DNA from: Leptospira hartskeerlii | GTDB taxonomy: Bacteria > Spirochaetota > Leptospiria > Leptospirales > Leptospiraceae | Assembly (NCBI RefSeq): GCF_002811475.1 | Contig: NZ_NPDL01000005.1 | Location: forward strand, 114,823-178,822 | DNA length: 64,000 bases | Direction of reading: 5' to 3' | Shown: in pieces, positions 20,839-30,438 of the stretch | How the letters are laid out: every line of letters starts with the position of its first letter | Position numbering within the stretch: the stretch's first letter is position 1 | Notes under the pieces: generated by a model | Databases searched by the model: none | Seen by the model: the letters and a program-made list of their open reading frames with translations, nothing else | What the model was told of the DNA's origin: nothing | Position numbers and translations under genes: made by a program

Positions 20839-22023
20839 ATGCAAGAAACGATTTTGGACAAGGCGGTTCCTTTTTTCTTAGGGCTAGCTTTGGTGGAATT
20901 TATATGGGGGAGAAGGAGATCCATCTATAGATGGAACGACTCTATCTCCGATTTGGCGACTGGGATCTTATACTCTTTTACCGGAGTTATAATCACTTTA
21001 GGTGCCATTATTCTATATGACAAAATTAGAATATACTATTCTATCCAAAGTCTTTTTCATGTAGCGGAATTTCCGTCTTCATCTCCTTTTGCAAAAACTG
21101 CTAACGGCTGGGAATTCAATTTAGGATCATTTCTTGCATGGACGTTTGTTCTGATCGCTGTGGATTTTATTTATTATTGGTTCCATCGGGCAACTCATGA
21201 GATCCATTTTCTCTGGGCCTGCCACGTAACCCATCATTCCAGCGAAGAATTTAATCTGACTGTTGCACTTAGACAATCCATGTTCCAGAGAATTTTCGAA
21301 TATGCTTTCAATCTTCCGTTGGCTCTACTCGGAATTCCTTGGTGGATGTTTTTTATCTGTCACGGGATCTTAAAGATCTATCAATTCTGGGTCCATACTA
21401 GACTGGTTGGAAAGCTTGGCTGGATGGAAAAAGTTTTACTCACTCCTTCTCATCATAGGGTCCATCACGGAAGAGATCCGGAATATTTGGACAAGAATCA
21501 TGGAGGAATATTGATCCTCTGGGATCGCATGTTCGGAACGTATGCGGAAGAGAAGAAGGAGCCGATCTACGGACTAACGGAACCTCTTCCTACATTCAAT
21601 CCTATCTGGGCAAATTTACATGTATATGTTTCTCTTTGGAATTTAGTGAAGGCCACTCCTGGTTGGAAAGATAAACTTCTTCTTCTTATTAAAAAACCCG
21701 ACTGGAGACCTGATTCGTTAGGCGGAGAGAAGAAGGTACCTGAAATAAACAGGTCCACTTATACAAAATTCGATCCGTCTATTTCTAATTCCAGAAAGGT
21801 ATATGGAGTTTTACAGTTCATAGTTCTTGCGGGACTTTCCGCTTACTTATTAAAACTTTTAAAATTAGGAAAGATGTCTCTGGCCTTGTATTCAGGCTTT
21901 GGAGTTTGGTTTTTCTTTGCATTCTTAAGTTTGGGTCTAGTATGGAACGGAAGAGCTAAGATGGAAAAATGGGAAGTCCTGAAGTTTGTGTTATTGTGTC
22001 TTCTAGTTTGGAATCTAAAATAA
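20839..22023 (+). CDS. Membrane fatty acid hydroxylase, AGMO/sterol desaturase type
   Basis: This 394-residue di-iron integral membrane enzyme carries the histidine clusters HRATHE (HxxxH), HVTHHSSE (HxxHH) and SHHRVHHG (HxxHH) between several membrane helices. The order and the [12 protein letters not shown] stretch between them resemble the alkylglycerol monooxygenase (TMEM195) branch rather than true sterol desaturases. The family hydroxylates or cleaves lipid chains at the inner membrane. The C-terminal 80 residues add two further hydrophobic segments. It is in a probable operon with the SDR gene. Confidence 0.85.
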   Translation: MQETILDKAVPFFLGLALVEFIWGRRRSIYRWNDSISDLATGILYSFTGVIITLGAIILYDKIRIYYSIQSLFHVAEFPSSSPFAKTANGWEFNLGSFLAWTFVLIAVDFIYYWFHRATHEIHFLWACHVTHHSSEEFNLTVALRQSMFQRIFEYAFNLPLALLGIPWWMFFICHGILKIYQFWVHTRLVGKLGWMEKVLLTPSHHRVHHGRDPEYLDKNHGGILILWDRMFGTYAEEKKEPIYGLTEPLPTFNPIWANLHVYVSLWNLVKATPGWKDKLLLLIKKPDWRPDSLGGEKKVPEINRSTYTKFDPSISNSRKVYGVLQFIVLAGLSAYLLKLLKLGKMSLALYSGFGVWFFFAFLSLGLVWNGRAKMEKWEVLKFVLLCLLVWNLK

Positions 22024-22052
22024 TATTTTAGTTCGTGTAACAAACAATATAG

Positions 22053-22090
22053 CCTGATTCTATCAGGCGAAGTGAAAAGCTTCGCTTGAT
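22053..22090 (+). other. Two overlapping hairpins after the hydroxylase gene
   Basis: CCTGAT-TCT-ATCAGG (22053-22067) and an 11-bp stem ATCAGGCGAAG/CTTCGCTTGAT (22062-22090, one G-U pair) share the segment ATCAGG and cannot form together. They lie between the hydroxylase stop and the next acyl-CoA dehydrogenase. There is no U-tract. They may be a transcription barrier or an RNA-processing signal. Confidence 0.4.
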
Positions 22091-22166
22091 CAATCCATAC
22101 CTTCTTCTAAAGATTGCCTAGGAATCAAAATCCGAATTTGAAAAAGAATATCATTGGGAGGCAAGC

Positions 22167-23348
22167 TTGAATTCACCGCTTCAATTCGAATTACCAGAGG
22201 AATTACAACAACTCAGAGAACTGGTCAGGGACGTAGTCAGAAAGGAAGTCGTTCCGAACAGAATGCACTACGACGAAAATAACGAGTATCCGAAAGCTAT
22301 TTTACAAAAATTTAAAGAAGCAGGATTGTACCAGGCTTTGTTCGACGAAGAACATGGCGGACTAGGTTACGGAATGATGGGAGGTATCGTCCTCGCTGAA
22401 GAAGTTTCCTGGGGGTGTTTGGGAGTAAATACCGCATTCACTTCCACAAAACTAGGAGCTTTGCCGATCGATGTGGGAGGGACCAAGGCTCAAAAAGACA
22501 AATGGCTTCCTCTTCTTGCTTCAGGCGAAAAAACTGCTGCATTCGGTTTATCCGAACCTGGTGCAGGTTCCGATGTTCCTGCGATGGCGACTACCGCAGT
22601 GAAAAAAGGGGACCGTTATGTTCTGAATGGGACCAAACAATGGATCAGTAGTGCCGGCCAAGCTGATATTTATACTGTGTTTGCGATGACTGATAAAGAC
22701 AGAGGCCCAAGAGGGATTTCATGTTTTATCATAGAAAAAGGAACCAAAGGATTTTCCTTCGGAAAGAAGGAAGATAAACTGGGGATCAGATGTTCTGAAA
22801 CAAGACAGCTCATAATGGAAGACTGTGAGATCCCGGAAGAAAATCTTTTGGGTGGAAAAGAGAATATGGGATTTTTACATGCGTTCAAAACCCTTATACT
22901 TTCTAGACCTGCAGTCGCAGCCGGTGCGGTTGGGCTTATGCAAGGTGCATTCGATGCTGCAATTGAATATGCAAGAGAAAGAGAGCAGTTCGGAACAACG
23001 ATTGCTTCTTTCCAAGCGATCCAACATATGCTCGCCGATATGGCAATCAAGATAGAAGGTTCCAGACTTTTGACTTACAAGGCTGGAGTGTATGCGGAAA
23101 CTTTCCATAAAGATGCGGCAAAATTTTCTGCAATGGCAAAATGTTATGCATCCGATTCCTCAGTCCAAGTGGCATCCGACGCGGTGCAAATTTTTGGCGG
23201 CTACGGATACACCAAAGAATACCCTGTGGAAAAATTTTACAGGGATGCTAAGATCCTACAGATCTACGAAGGCACAAGCCAGATCCAGAGGAACGAAATT
23301 GCCGCAGGACTCATAAAAGATGCGGCATCCAAAAACAAAAAAGGGTAA
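22167..23348 (+). CDS. Acyl-CoA dehydrogenase (standard length)
   Basis: The 393-residue FAD enzyme of beta-oxidation carries [47 protein letters not shown] (in two adjacent pieces), [18 protein letters not shown] and [12 protein letters not shown], with the catalytic Glu in the last. It matches short/medium-chain acyl-CoA dehydrogenases in length. The start is a TTG with GGGAGG five bases before it; the protein starts [14 protein letters not shown] stem-loop begins at its stop codon. Confidence 0.93.
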   Translation: MNSPLQFELPEELQQLRELVRDVVRKEVVPNRMHYDENNEYPKAILQKFKEAGLYQALFDEEHGGLGYGMMGGIVLAEEVSWGCLGVNTAFTSTKLGALPIDVGGTKAQKDKWLPLLASGEKTAAFGLSEPGAGSDVPAMATTAVKKGDRYVLNGTKQWISSAGQADIYTVFAMTDKDRGPRGISCFIIEKGTKGFSFGKKEDKLGIRCSETRQLIMEDCEIPEENLLGGKENMGFLHAFKTLILSRPAVAAGAVGLMQGAFDAAIEYAREREQFGTTIASFQAIQHMLADMAIKIEGSRLLTYKAGVYAETFHKDAAKFSAMAKCYASDSSVQVASDAVQIFGGYGYTKEYPVEKFYRDAKILQIYEGTSQIQRNEIAAGLIKDAASKNKKG

Positions 23349-23410
23349 AATTCTCTTTTAGTCTCCAAGGGGAGAATTTTGACTTGCTTGCCGATCCGGC
23401 AGAAGTCAAA
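23347..23410 (+). other. Mutually exclusive stem-loops between the dehydrogenase and sensor genes
   Basis: AAAATTCTC (23347) pairs with GAGAATTTT (23372-23380) around a 16-nt loop. An overlapping longer structure pairs TTTGACTT (23378-23385) with AAGTCAAA (23403-23410) over an inner TGCCG-ATC-CGGCA stem, and is followed by CTTTT. The overlap at TTTT means only one can be complete. It looks like a terminator or attenuator ahead of the sensor gene. Confidence 0.5.
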
Positions 23411-23436
23411 CTTTTCCCTCCGGTTTTTTAAAAAGA

Positions 23437-25608
23437 GTGAAAAGACTTTTAGACATTCAGAATTTTTTGTCTTGGAGAGTTTTTTGTAAACTCTCGTTCA
23501 CTTTTTTGACCTTTTCCATTTTCAGTCCGGTTTTTGCGTTCGATCCGTCTTCTCTACCTTATGATGGGATTTCTTTGGTTTCCTATGCGGAAGTTTGGGC
23601 GGACGAAGAGGGTGATACAGGCTTCGAAAAAATGCAAAAGAAAGAGTTTTATCCTCTTTCTTCTGCGAGTTTGGGATATTCGGATCTGACTCATTGGTTC
23701 AAGATCCCCATAGAAAACAGATCTTCTCATTCAGTTTCTTGGATTTTGGAAATCCATTATAGTCAATTGGACAAGGCAGAATTGTATCTTGCCTCCAAAG
23801 GAAACAAGGTTTTGTTCCGAGGCGGAGATAGAATCCCTTTTGGTGAAAGACCTATCCAATATAGATTTCCGAGCTTTCCTTTAGAGTTAAAAGCCGGAGA
23901 GAAGGACACAGTCTATCTAAAGATCCAAACCAAAAGTTCGGTCAACTTTGCCGCCTTTGCGTATAAGTCTGAGGATTTTTTCCATAATATAAGCAATGAG
24001 CAGATATTACTCGGGATCTATTTCGGATCTCTTTTGGTAATGGCTTTATATAATCTGTTTTTGTTCTTATCCACAAAGGAAAAAACGTATTTGGCATTTT
24101 TCGGATATGTTGGTGCCGGAGTGCTCGCACAGTGGTCCCTTCAAGGATATTCTTTCCAATTTTTCTGGCCGAACTCCGTGGTGTGGGCAAGTCATATCAT
24201 CACTTCTTTTACGTTTTTGGTCTCCGGGACCACTGCGGATTTTATTAGGTTCTATTTTGATGCTCCCAATAATTATCCGAATTCCAACAAATTACTAAAG
24301 GGAATATCAATTTTATCTTATATACTTGTTGTAGTCGGATATTTTTTCCCATTCGGTTTCGCATTGGCACTTTATGTTTTTCTGTCTACGATCACTTTGG
24401 TTGCGATCTTATATTTGGGCTTCCAGGGATTTTCGAGGAATTTAAGACCTGCGCTTTTCTTTTTGGGTGCCTGGTTTGTATTAGTTACGGGAGCGTTTGT
24501 ATTTATTCTCCGGTTTTCCGGTATCATTCCTCATACAATCTCTTTAGCGTATTGGGGGGTGGAGATCGGAACTGCAATGCATATTCTTCTCTTGGCTTTA
24601 GCTTTAGCGGATAGAGTCAATGATCTCTCCAAGGATCTTTCCTCTAAGGTAGAAGATTTGAATGAAGCTAAACAAGCTATAGAACAGTCCGAGCTTAGAT
24701 TTAGGAATTTGTTTGAAGGAGCAGAAGAACTTCTTCTTACATTGGACCAGGAGGGGAATATTAAGGACGCAAATCGTACTCTTTCAAGACTCACTGGCTA
24801 TAAACCTGCGGAAGTAGAAGGTAAAAATTTCTTAGATCTGATCTATACTGTAGATACCCAGGAAGGTTCAATCGTTCTTCTTCTCGCAAAAGAAAAATTA
24901 GAAGAACATTTAAGGGCCAGAAAGACGGTCGAATTCCATTCTGAGTTCAAACAGAAATATGTAATGGAACCTAAACCGGTAAAGATCCGTCTCCAATCTT
25001 TTGAGAGTGAAGCTGGAAGAAAGGTTCTTGGTAAAGTTTCGGAGATCTCTGAAGACATTTTATCCCGCTTTTTGATCTCGGAGAGTATGCATTTTACGGT
25101 GAATAATTATCTTAGAAATGCGGATATCCTGAGTAGGCAACTTACTTCTAACCTAAGCCAGTTCGCCGGTTCCGAAGTGATCACTGCAATTCGAACTTGC
25201 CTTAGAGAAGTTTTGATCAATGCGATCGAACATGGAAATTTAGGGATTAGCTTCGATGAAAAAACAGAAGCGATGAAGTCCGGAAATTATATGGAATTCA
25301 TCCAAAAAAGGCAAAGGGAGGCTTTTTACGGGGCAAGGAACGTAAAAGTAGCTTATTCCCTAAATTCGAAACGGATCGGATTCGAGATAGAAGATGAGGG
25401 GGAAGGTTTTGATTTTAAGAAGATGTTAAATTTGGACGGAGAAAAACTAAACGAGGAAAGTTATACACATGGTCGCGGGATAATGATGACCCGGAAAGTT
25501 TTCGACGTGGTAAAATTTAACGAAAAAGGAAATAAGGTCCTCTTAATCAAATATCTTCAAAAACCTCTCAAATATAAAAGAGAACCGAGCTTCTTAGATA
25601 TTGATTAA
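23437..25608 (+). CDS. 7TMR-DISM sensor with PAS and RsbW-like ATPase domain
   Basis: The 723-residue protein has a signal peptide (1-34), a periplasmic 7TMR-DISM extracellular domain (about 45-170, with the typical LTHWFKIPIENRS), seven membrane helices (about 185-395), a short coiled coil, a PAS domain (about 425-535, FEGAEELLLTLDQEGNIKDA) and a C-terminal GHKL ATPase domain with REVLINAIEHGN, FEIEDEGEGFD and HGRGIMM. No phospho-accepting His box was found, so it resembles anti-sigma-factor kinases (RsbW type) and not a classic histidine kinase. The probable role is sensing a periplasmic ligand and partner-switching control. The start is GTG. Confidence 0.82.
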   Translation: MKRLLDIQNFLSWRVFCKLSFTFLTFSIFSPVFAFDPSSLPYDGISLVSYAEVWADEEGDTGFEKMQKKEFYPLSSASLGYSDLTHWFKIPIENRSSHSVSWILEIHYSQLDKAELYLASKGNKVLFRGGDRIPFGERPIQYRFPSFPLELKAGEKDTVYLKIQTKSSVNFAAFAYKSEDFFHNISNEQILLGIYFGSLLVMALYNLFLFLSTKEKTYLAFFGYVGAGVLAQWSLQGYSFQFFWPNSVVWASHIITSFTFLVSGTTADFIRFYFDAPNNYPNSNKLLKGISILSYILVVVGYFFPFGFALALYVFLSTITLVAILYLGFQGFSRNLRPALFFLGAWFVLVTGAFVFILRFSGIIPHTISLAYWGVEIGTAMHILLLALALADRVNDLSKDLSSKVEDLNEAKQAIEQSELRFRNLFEGAEELLLTLDQEGNIKDANRTLSRLTGYKPAEVEGKNFLDLIYTVDTQEGSIVLLLAKEKLEEHLRARKTVEFHSEFKQKYVMEPKPVKIRLQSFESEAGRKVLGKVSEISEDILSRFLISESMHFTVNNYLRNADILSRQLTSNLSQFAGSEVITAIRTCLREVLINAIEHGNLGISFDEKTEAMKSGNYMEFIQKRQREAFYGARNVKVAYSLNSKRIGFEIEDEGEGFDFKKMLNLDGEKLNEESYTHGRGIMMTRKVFDVVKFNEKGNKVLLIKYLQKPLKYKREPSFLDID

Positions 25609-25718
25609 TATTTACTAACTTATAAAGTTTAATCCAATTTTACGGTTGATCTGATTTTTGATCAGGTTAGATCATTGGTTCTGATCGTAATCATTTGCCG
25701 AGAGGTTTAAGTATTCTT

Positions 25719-26357
25719 ATGAAACATTTATATCTTATTATTTTTCTTTTGATTCCAGTTCAAATATTCTCTTGGGATTTGGAGAAGGATAAGAATGGGA
25801 TCACAGTCCATACGAGACCTGTAGAAGGTTCGGAACTAAAAGAGTTTAGAGGAAAAACAAAACTCAAAACGGATCTGAATACTGTGATCTCTCTAATGGA
25901 AGACAATCCGAATTACGTGACTTGGTTCAAAAATTGTAAACATGCGGAAGCGGTTAAAGTTTTAAATACAAGAGAAAAGTATATTTATATTCAGAATGGC
26001 GCTCCTTGGCCTGTGGATGACAGAGACTTTGTGATCCACACTACTTTCAGCCAGGACAAAACAACTGGGGCTGTGACTTATACAATTCGACCTATCGCAA
26101 ATATTGTCGCTGAGAAAAAAGGACTAGTGAGAGGTACTCTCAAAGGTTTTTGGAAATTTGTGCCGGTAGGAGACGAGATAGAAGTCACGTATCAAATCCT
26201 AAGCGAACCGGGTGGAAGTATTCCTGCTTCGATAGCAAATTTTGTAGTAGTGGATATTCCTTATGAAACTTTAAGGAAAATGAAAGAGAAGGTGACCGAG
26301 TCTAAGTATGTCAATTCTCCCAAACATCCGGATCTGATCCTTCCCGTTCCTAAATAA
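25719..26357 (+). CDS. Exported START-domain (lipid-binding) protein
   Basis: The 212-residue protein begins MKHLYLIIFLLIPVQIFS, a signal peptide. The mature chain is a START/SRPBCC hydrophobic-pocket domain: DKNGITVHTRPVEGSELKEF, then NYVTWFKNCKHAEAVKV and APWPVDDRDFV, each typical of bacterial START proteins. These bind lipids in the periplasm; the ligand is unknown. A TTG at 25695 would place residues before the signal peptide, so the ATG at 25719 is preferred, with AGAGGT 12 nt upstream. Confidence 0.8.
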   Translation: MKHLYLIIFLLIPVQIFSWDLEKDKNGITVHTRPVEGSELKEFRGKTKLKTDLNTVISLMEDNPNYVTWFKNCKHAEAVKVLNTREKYIYIQNGAPWPVDDRDFVIHTTFSQDKTTGAVTYTIRPIANIVAEKKGLVRGTLKGFWKFVPVGDEIEVTYQILSEPGGSIPASIANFVVVDIPYETLRKMKEKVTESKYVNSPKHPDLILPVPK

Positions 26358-26370
26358 GTAAATTAGGATT

Positions 26371-27306
26371 TTATAATTTATAATTAACACCGAAAAATAG
26401 TCCGCCATACGCGGACTGCATGTCCAACTTTCTGGAATATTGGTTGGAGAGTAGTATATTGTCTTGGTTAGCTGATTCAGTTAGTGGGGAAACCCTGCCG
26501 TCTTGTCTCACATAGAAGGACGAGGTATCTCCGTTAAAGGAACCGTCAAAGGAAGTGATATTGATCCAGGCTAAATAAGTTCCGAAACTTAGGCTGACTC
26601 GTTCGTTGATTGGATGGATCAATGAACCTTCCAGTCGGAATTCCAACCCACTTCCTCTCATGTTTCCATTTTGTTGGTAGTATTCTTTTCCGTTTGTTGC
26701 GTAACCTTTTGTCACCCACAAAGCTCTTGTGATCCCGAGTCCTAACCCGGTCTCCCAACGGAAGTATCTGTTCAGTCTACCTTCTTGCCAGACCATTCCT
26801 AAAACGTAAAAACTTTCCATTTGGAAATTCAGGTTCGTATAAAAAGGCTCGGAAGTTAAATTCGTGAGATGAAACGGATCGAAATATCTATATCCTCCGA
26901 TCATCCCGATCTTAAAATTTTCGCTCAGTCTGGTCCTCGCTAAAAATTCTCCTTGGATACTTCCTCTTGTGTTTTCCTGCTTTGTTTGGCTGGCCACTAG
27001 AGGATTCAAGTTGGAACTAAAACCGTTTAAATTCTGATCGAATCTATTCGGCCCTCTCATTCCAAAACCGAATCTAGCTCCGAATTCCCAAGTATCTGAA
27101 GGCTCGGAAACCCTGTTTTCAGGCATTTCCTTCAGTTTAGGGGTTGTCGTGACGCTTTCTTCCGCTCCTAAGGAAATCATTCCAAACAAAAGCCCAGTCA
27201 TGATGATCGAATAGAAATTTGCTCTTCTTCCACTGGGGCCGGACGGCTTTCTAAAAAGGAGTGGTTTTGGGACTGTATGCGTGAAAACTGTGTAGGAACC
27301 CGGCAT
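26371..27306 (-). CDS. Putative outer-membrane beta-barrel protein
   Basis: A hydrophobic stretch (IIMTGLLFGMISLG) followed by AEE looks like a signal peptide. The rest alternates aromatic and polar residues in Gly-rich strands (FGARFGFGMRG, ETGLGLGITRALWV, SLSFGTYLAWI) and ends in Tyr-Lys-Leu (GVNYKL), typical of barrel proteins. No family is recognised. The start is uncertain: the longest frame (to 27381) would overlap the divergent gene, so I used the ATG at 27306, which still leaves a long leader before the signal. Confidence 0.65.
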   Translation of the reverse strand: MPGSYTVFTHTVPKPLLFRKPSGPSGRRANFYSIIMTGLLFGMISLGAEESVTTTPKLKEMPENRVSEPSDTWEFGARFGFGMRGPNRFDQNLNGFSSNLNPLVASQTKQENTRGSIQGEFLARTRLSENFKIGMIGGYRYFDPFHLTNLTSEPFYTNLNFQMESFYVLGMVWQEGRLNRYFRWETGLGLGITRALWVTKGYATNGKEYYQQNGNMRGSGLEFRLEGSLIHPINERVSLSFGTYLAWINITSFDGSFNGDTSSFYVRQDGRVSPLTESANQDNILLSNQYSRKLDMQSAYGGLFFGVNYKL

Positions 27307-27371
27307 GCTAGCAGAATTTTCCGGGGGAAGAATTGTAAAAGCCTTTATTTTTAAGGAAAAGATGGATTGGA

Positions 27372-29594
27372 ATGCTGACAACTAAACTATTTCCGTTCTT
27401 GGATTTGGATCTTTTAAAACCGTATTTTTACTTTTTAGTTTTTATAGGGTTATACCTAACCATTCGATTAAAGTTTCCACAAATTCGTTTTTTATTTTTA
27501 GCGTTTAAAATTTTTTCCGGGAACATGGACTATAAAGGTTCCCGAGGACGTTTGGTACATTCTCAAGCATTTTATGCCGGAACTGGTTCCTCTTTACTTC
27601 CTGGAGCAGTACTCGGTTCCGCATTAGCATTGGTACTGGCAGGTCCGGGAGTTTTAGTCTGGATTTGGCTTTCCAGTTTTCTGATCATGCCACTTCGTTT
27701 TGTTTCTTCTACACTCGCGATCCGATTCAGGATTAAATTAGAAAGCGGAAGATATCTTTCGGGTCCAATGTATTTTATCGAAAAGGCACTTAGAGCTAGA
27801 TGGCTCGCTATTGCTTTTTCTTTGGCCTGTTTGTTGACTGTACTTTCAATGGGAAGTGCAATCCCGGTTTTAGGAGCTTCCTTTTTAGCGCAGAATGGAC
27901 TGGATATCCAAGGGATGACTGTTCCGTTTTTGATCTCCATCATAGTCGTGTTCGTAGTGTTAGGTGGGATCAGAAGGATTGGAAGAGTTTCTTCGTATAT
28001 TGCTCCTATAGGCCTTATTCTATTTTTCTTAAGTTATGTTCTATTGTTTAGAGATCATTTAGGAAATTTTTATGCATTCTTAGAAGCAGTCTTTAAGGAA
28101 GCGATGCAACCATTCTCCTTGCTGCTTGGAGGAGGTTTTTCTCTTGCAAGGATTTTCAGTACTGGAACTGGAATGTTCTTCTTATCCACTGAAACTGGGA
28201 TCGGAAAAAGTGCAGGGGTAGCTGGAGTGGTTCGTACTGATTCCGCTGCAAAGCAGGGGATTGTGAGTATGCTCGCAACATTCTTCGAAGGTTTTGTGAT
28301 CTCTACTTTGGTGATCTATGCATTATTCTCCTTTGGGGTAAAGGACCTTGAGTCTGTTAAAAATTTCTTATTCGTATTAATAAACGGTCCTACTGATCCT
28401 GCAAGACTTGCTTTGATTGCATCCTTCTTATTATTCTCCATAGTTGCAATCTCCGGATGGTTCTATACTGGAGAACAAAACGCTCGTTATATCTTCGGAG
28501 AAAAATTCGCAAACGCTTATCGGATTTTATTCGTAGCGTCTTTGCTTGGTTCAGCATACGCGTATGTCCAATATGGAGAAGGGTTTCTATTACAAGTATT
28601 CGGTATCGGTTACGGGCTTGCGCTTATTACCGCCGTGCCGGTTCTAATTAGTTTGGTTCTTTTGGCTAAAGTGGCCCAGGGTGAACTCCGGAAATTCTTG
28701 GAGGGTGGGGCACATTACGAAATCTTTAAGGACTTTTACCTCCTTCTTCTTTCTATTCTGCCGAAAAACTTGGTTTCTTTGCTCTTTGGGATCTTGGCTG
28801 CTTTAAGACTGCCTAGATTTATCATGATCCCGATCTTAAAGGCATTTGCAAAAGCGTATAAGATCAACCTGAACGAAGCGGAGCTCGAGATCCAAGAGTA
28901 TAATTCCTTAAACCAATTTTTCACAAGAGCCTTAAAGGCCGGTGCAAGGATTATAGACTCTGCGGAGAATGCGCTTGTTTCTCCTGTGGATGCAAGGATC
29001 ACAGGATTCGGTGATATTAACGACCAAGTGATCCTTCAGGCAAAAGGTGTGGATTATAACCTAAAAGAATTGATAGGTGGGGATAAGTATCTTTCCAAAT
29101 TCCAGAACGGAAAATATATCACATTCTATCTTTCTCCTCAGGATTATCATAGGATCCATTCTCCTGCATACGGAAGAATATTAGGATATTATTATGAACC
29201 TGGAAAACTTTTTCCGGTAAACGAATTGGCAGTGTTTGGGATCAGAGGCCTTTTCCCTAAGAATGAAAGGTTGATCACATTTTTGCAAACCGAATTCGGA
29301 CTGGTTGCGGTAATCAAAGTAGGTGCTTCGAATGTAGGTCGTATCCGTGTAACTTACGACAAAAAGATCATCACTAATACTTTGATCCGAACTACTAAGG
29401 AAGAAGATTATAAAGACGTTTCCATTATGATCGAAAAAGGTGCGGAACTGGGAAGATTTGAAATGGGTTCCACAGTGATCTTGATCCTGGAAAGAGATAC
29501 TTTTGATTTTGCTGACCTTCCTCTTAACGAAAAGGTAACCTACGGAACCACGATTGGAACTTTCAGAAAACAGGTCTTAAAACTTCCTAGATAA
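27372..29594 (+). CDS. psd: AGCS symporter-like / phosphatidylserine decarboxylase fusion
   Basis: The 740-residue protein fuses two families in one unbroken frame. Residues 1-440 have about ten membrane helices of the sodium:alanine symporter (AGCS) fold: [10 protein letters not shown] near 90, SGPMYFIE at 130-137 and an STETGIG near 272. Residues 450-740 are phosphatidylserine decarboxylase with the complete triad: D540 (SPVDARI), H593 (YHRIHSP) and S700 in MGST, the self-cleavage site that makes the pyruvoyl group. It converts phosphatidylserine to phosphatidylethanolamine, the main leptospiral membrane lipid class. The symporter signature GTGNIAG is not conserved. It is 1 nt before the DUF971 gene, so co-transcribed. 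Confidence 0.9.
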   Translation: MLTTKLFPFLDLDLLKPYFYFLVFIGLYLTIRLKFPQIRFLFLAFKIFSGNMDYKGSRGRLVHSQAFYAGTGSSLLPGAVLGSALALVLAGPGVLVWIWLSSFLIMPLRFVSSTLAIRFRIKLESGRYLSGPMYFIEKALRARWLAIAFSLACLLTVLSMGSAIPVLGASFLAQNGLDIQGMTVPFLISIIVVFVVLGGIRRIGRVSSYIAPIGLILFFLSYVLLFRDHLGNFYAFLEAVFKEAMQPFSLLLGGGFSLARIFSTGTGMFFLSTETGIGKSAGVAGVVRTDSAAKQGIVSMLATFFEGFVISTLVIYALFSFGVKDLESVKNFLFVLINGPTDPARLALIASFLLFSIVAISGWFYTGEQNARYIFGEKFANAYRILFVASLLGSAYAYVQYGEGFLLQVFGIGYGLALITAVPVLISLVLLAKVAQGELRKFLEGGAHYEIFKDFYLLLLSILPKNLVSLLFGILAALRLPRFIMIPILKAFAKAYKINLNEAELEIQEYNSLNQFFTRALKAGARIIDSAENALVSPVDARITGFGDINDQVILQAKGVDYNLKELIGGDKYLSKFQNGKYITFYLSPQDYHRIHSPAYGRILGYYYEPGKLFPVNELAVFGIRGLFPKNERLITFLQTEFGLVAVIKVGASNVGRIRVTYDKKIITNTLIRTTKEEDYKDVSIMIEKGAELGRFEMGSTVILILERDTFDFADLPLNEKVTYGTTIGTFRKQVLKLPR

Positions 29595-29595
29595 T

Positions 29596-29925
29596 ATGAG
29601 TCTTAGTTTAAAATCGACCACACCGGAAAACATAGAATTCGATGAGAATATTCTAAAAATTGAATGGAAAGATGGAGTCGTCTCCGAATTTCCTCTTTTG
29701 GAACTCAGGAAAAGATGCCCTTGCGTAGTTTGCAAGGGAGGCCATGGGGGAAAAGTAGGAGCGACGACTAGCGGGATCAAAGAGGCCAAATTATTGTCTT
29801 TTTCTAAGGTGGGAAGATACGCAATTAATTTGGTTTGGGGAGATTACCACAATACCGGAATTTATAGCTTCGATTCTCTCAGACTCTATTGGCAGGGAGA
29901 ACCTGGGGACTTGGGAATTCCATGA
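29596..29925 (+). CDS. DUF971 domain protein
   Basis: The 109-residue protein is a single DUF971 (gamma-butyrobetaine hydroxylase N-terminal-like) domain. The CPCVVCKGGHGGKVG segment gives the three Cys/His-type zinc ligands, and NLVWGDYHNTGIYSFDSLR is the conserved C-terminal block. Proteins of this type are linked to iron-sulfur cluster or scaffold functions in some bacteria; the role here is unknown. It starts one base after the psd fusion stop and overlaps the next gene as ATGA, so all three form one operon. Confidence 0.88.
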   Translation: MSLSLKSTTPENIEFDENILKIEWKDGVVSEFPLLELRKRCPCVVCKGGHGGKVGATTSGIKEAKLLSFSKVGRYAINLVWGDYHNTGIYSFDSLRLYWQGEPGDLGIP

Positions 29926-30413
29926 ATCGGGTCCTTTTTGTCTTTCTGATATTTTCTGTATTCTCATCTCTTTCTCCAGAAATAAAGAAGGAACCTAATT
30001 CTCCTCTCAACCTGATTATTCCTTTCGATTGGTTCCCTATGGAACCGTTTGCGGGAGGGATTTTTGCGGCAAAAGATTATAATGAGTCGGCAAGTGTTCT
30101 GATCACTCGAAAGGAATTAACTGAACCTGTGGATCAAGGCGCATTAAATCGGGATTTCCAGATGGGGATCATAGAATCCATCAAAAAAGGAAATGGTAGG
30201 ATACTTGAATTCGGAGAATTAGAAGTAGCAGGTCGCCCCGCGTTCAGAGTGTATTATAAGGATAAGGGAAGTAATCTTCATATTCTACATATCACTTTAT
30301 TTAAGGAAAACATAATGTACGGGATCATGTTTTTTTGTTTTGGAGAAGATCCAGGGCGAAGATATGATATCCAAAAAATGGTCAAAAGGGCCTATTTTAG
30401 AGTAGATACCTAA
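29922..30413 (+). CDS. Exported hypothetical protein
   Basis: The 163-residue protein has a signal peptide (MNRVLFVFLIFSVFSSLS) and a small alpha/beta domain with PFDWFPMEPFAGGIFAAKDYNE (in two overlapping segments) and AFRVYYKDKG, resembling PsbP/DcrB-like folds, though I cannot assign a family. The ATG overlaps the DUF971 stop by 4 bases (ATGA), showing translational coupling. It is convergent with ilvA. Confidence 0.7.
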   Translation: MNRVLFVFLIFSVFSSLSPEIKKEPNSPLNLIIPFDWFPMEPFAGGIFAAKDYNESASVLITRKELTEPVDQGALNRDFQMGIIESIKKGNGRILEFGELEVAGRPAFRVYYKDKGSNLHILHITLFKENIMYGIMFFCFGEDPGRRYDIQKMVKRAYFRVDT

Positions 30414-30438
30414 AAATTAGCATTGTCTACTACCGTTC

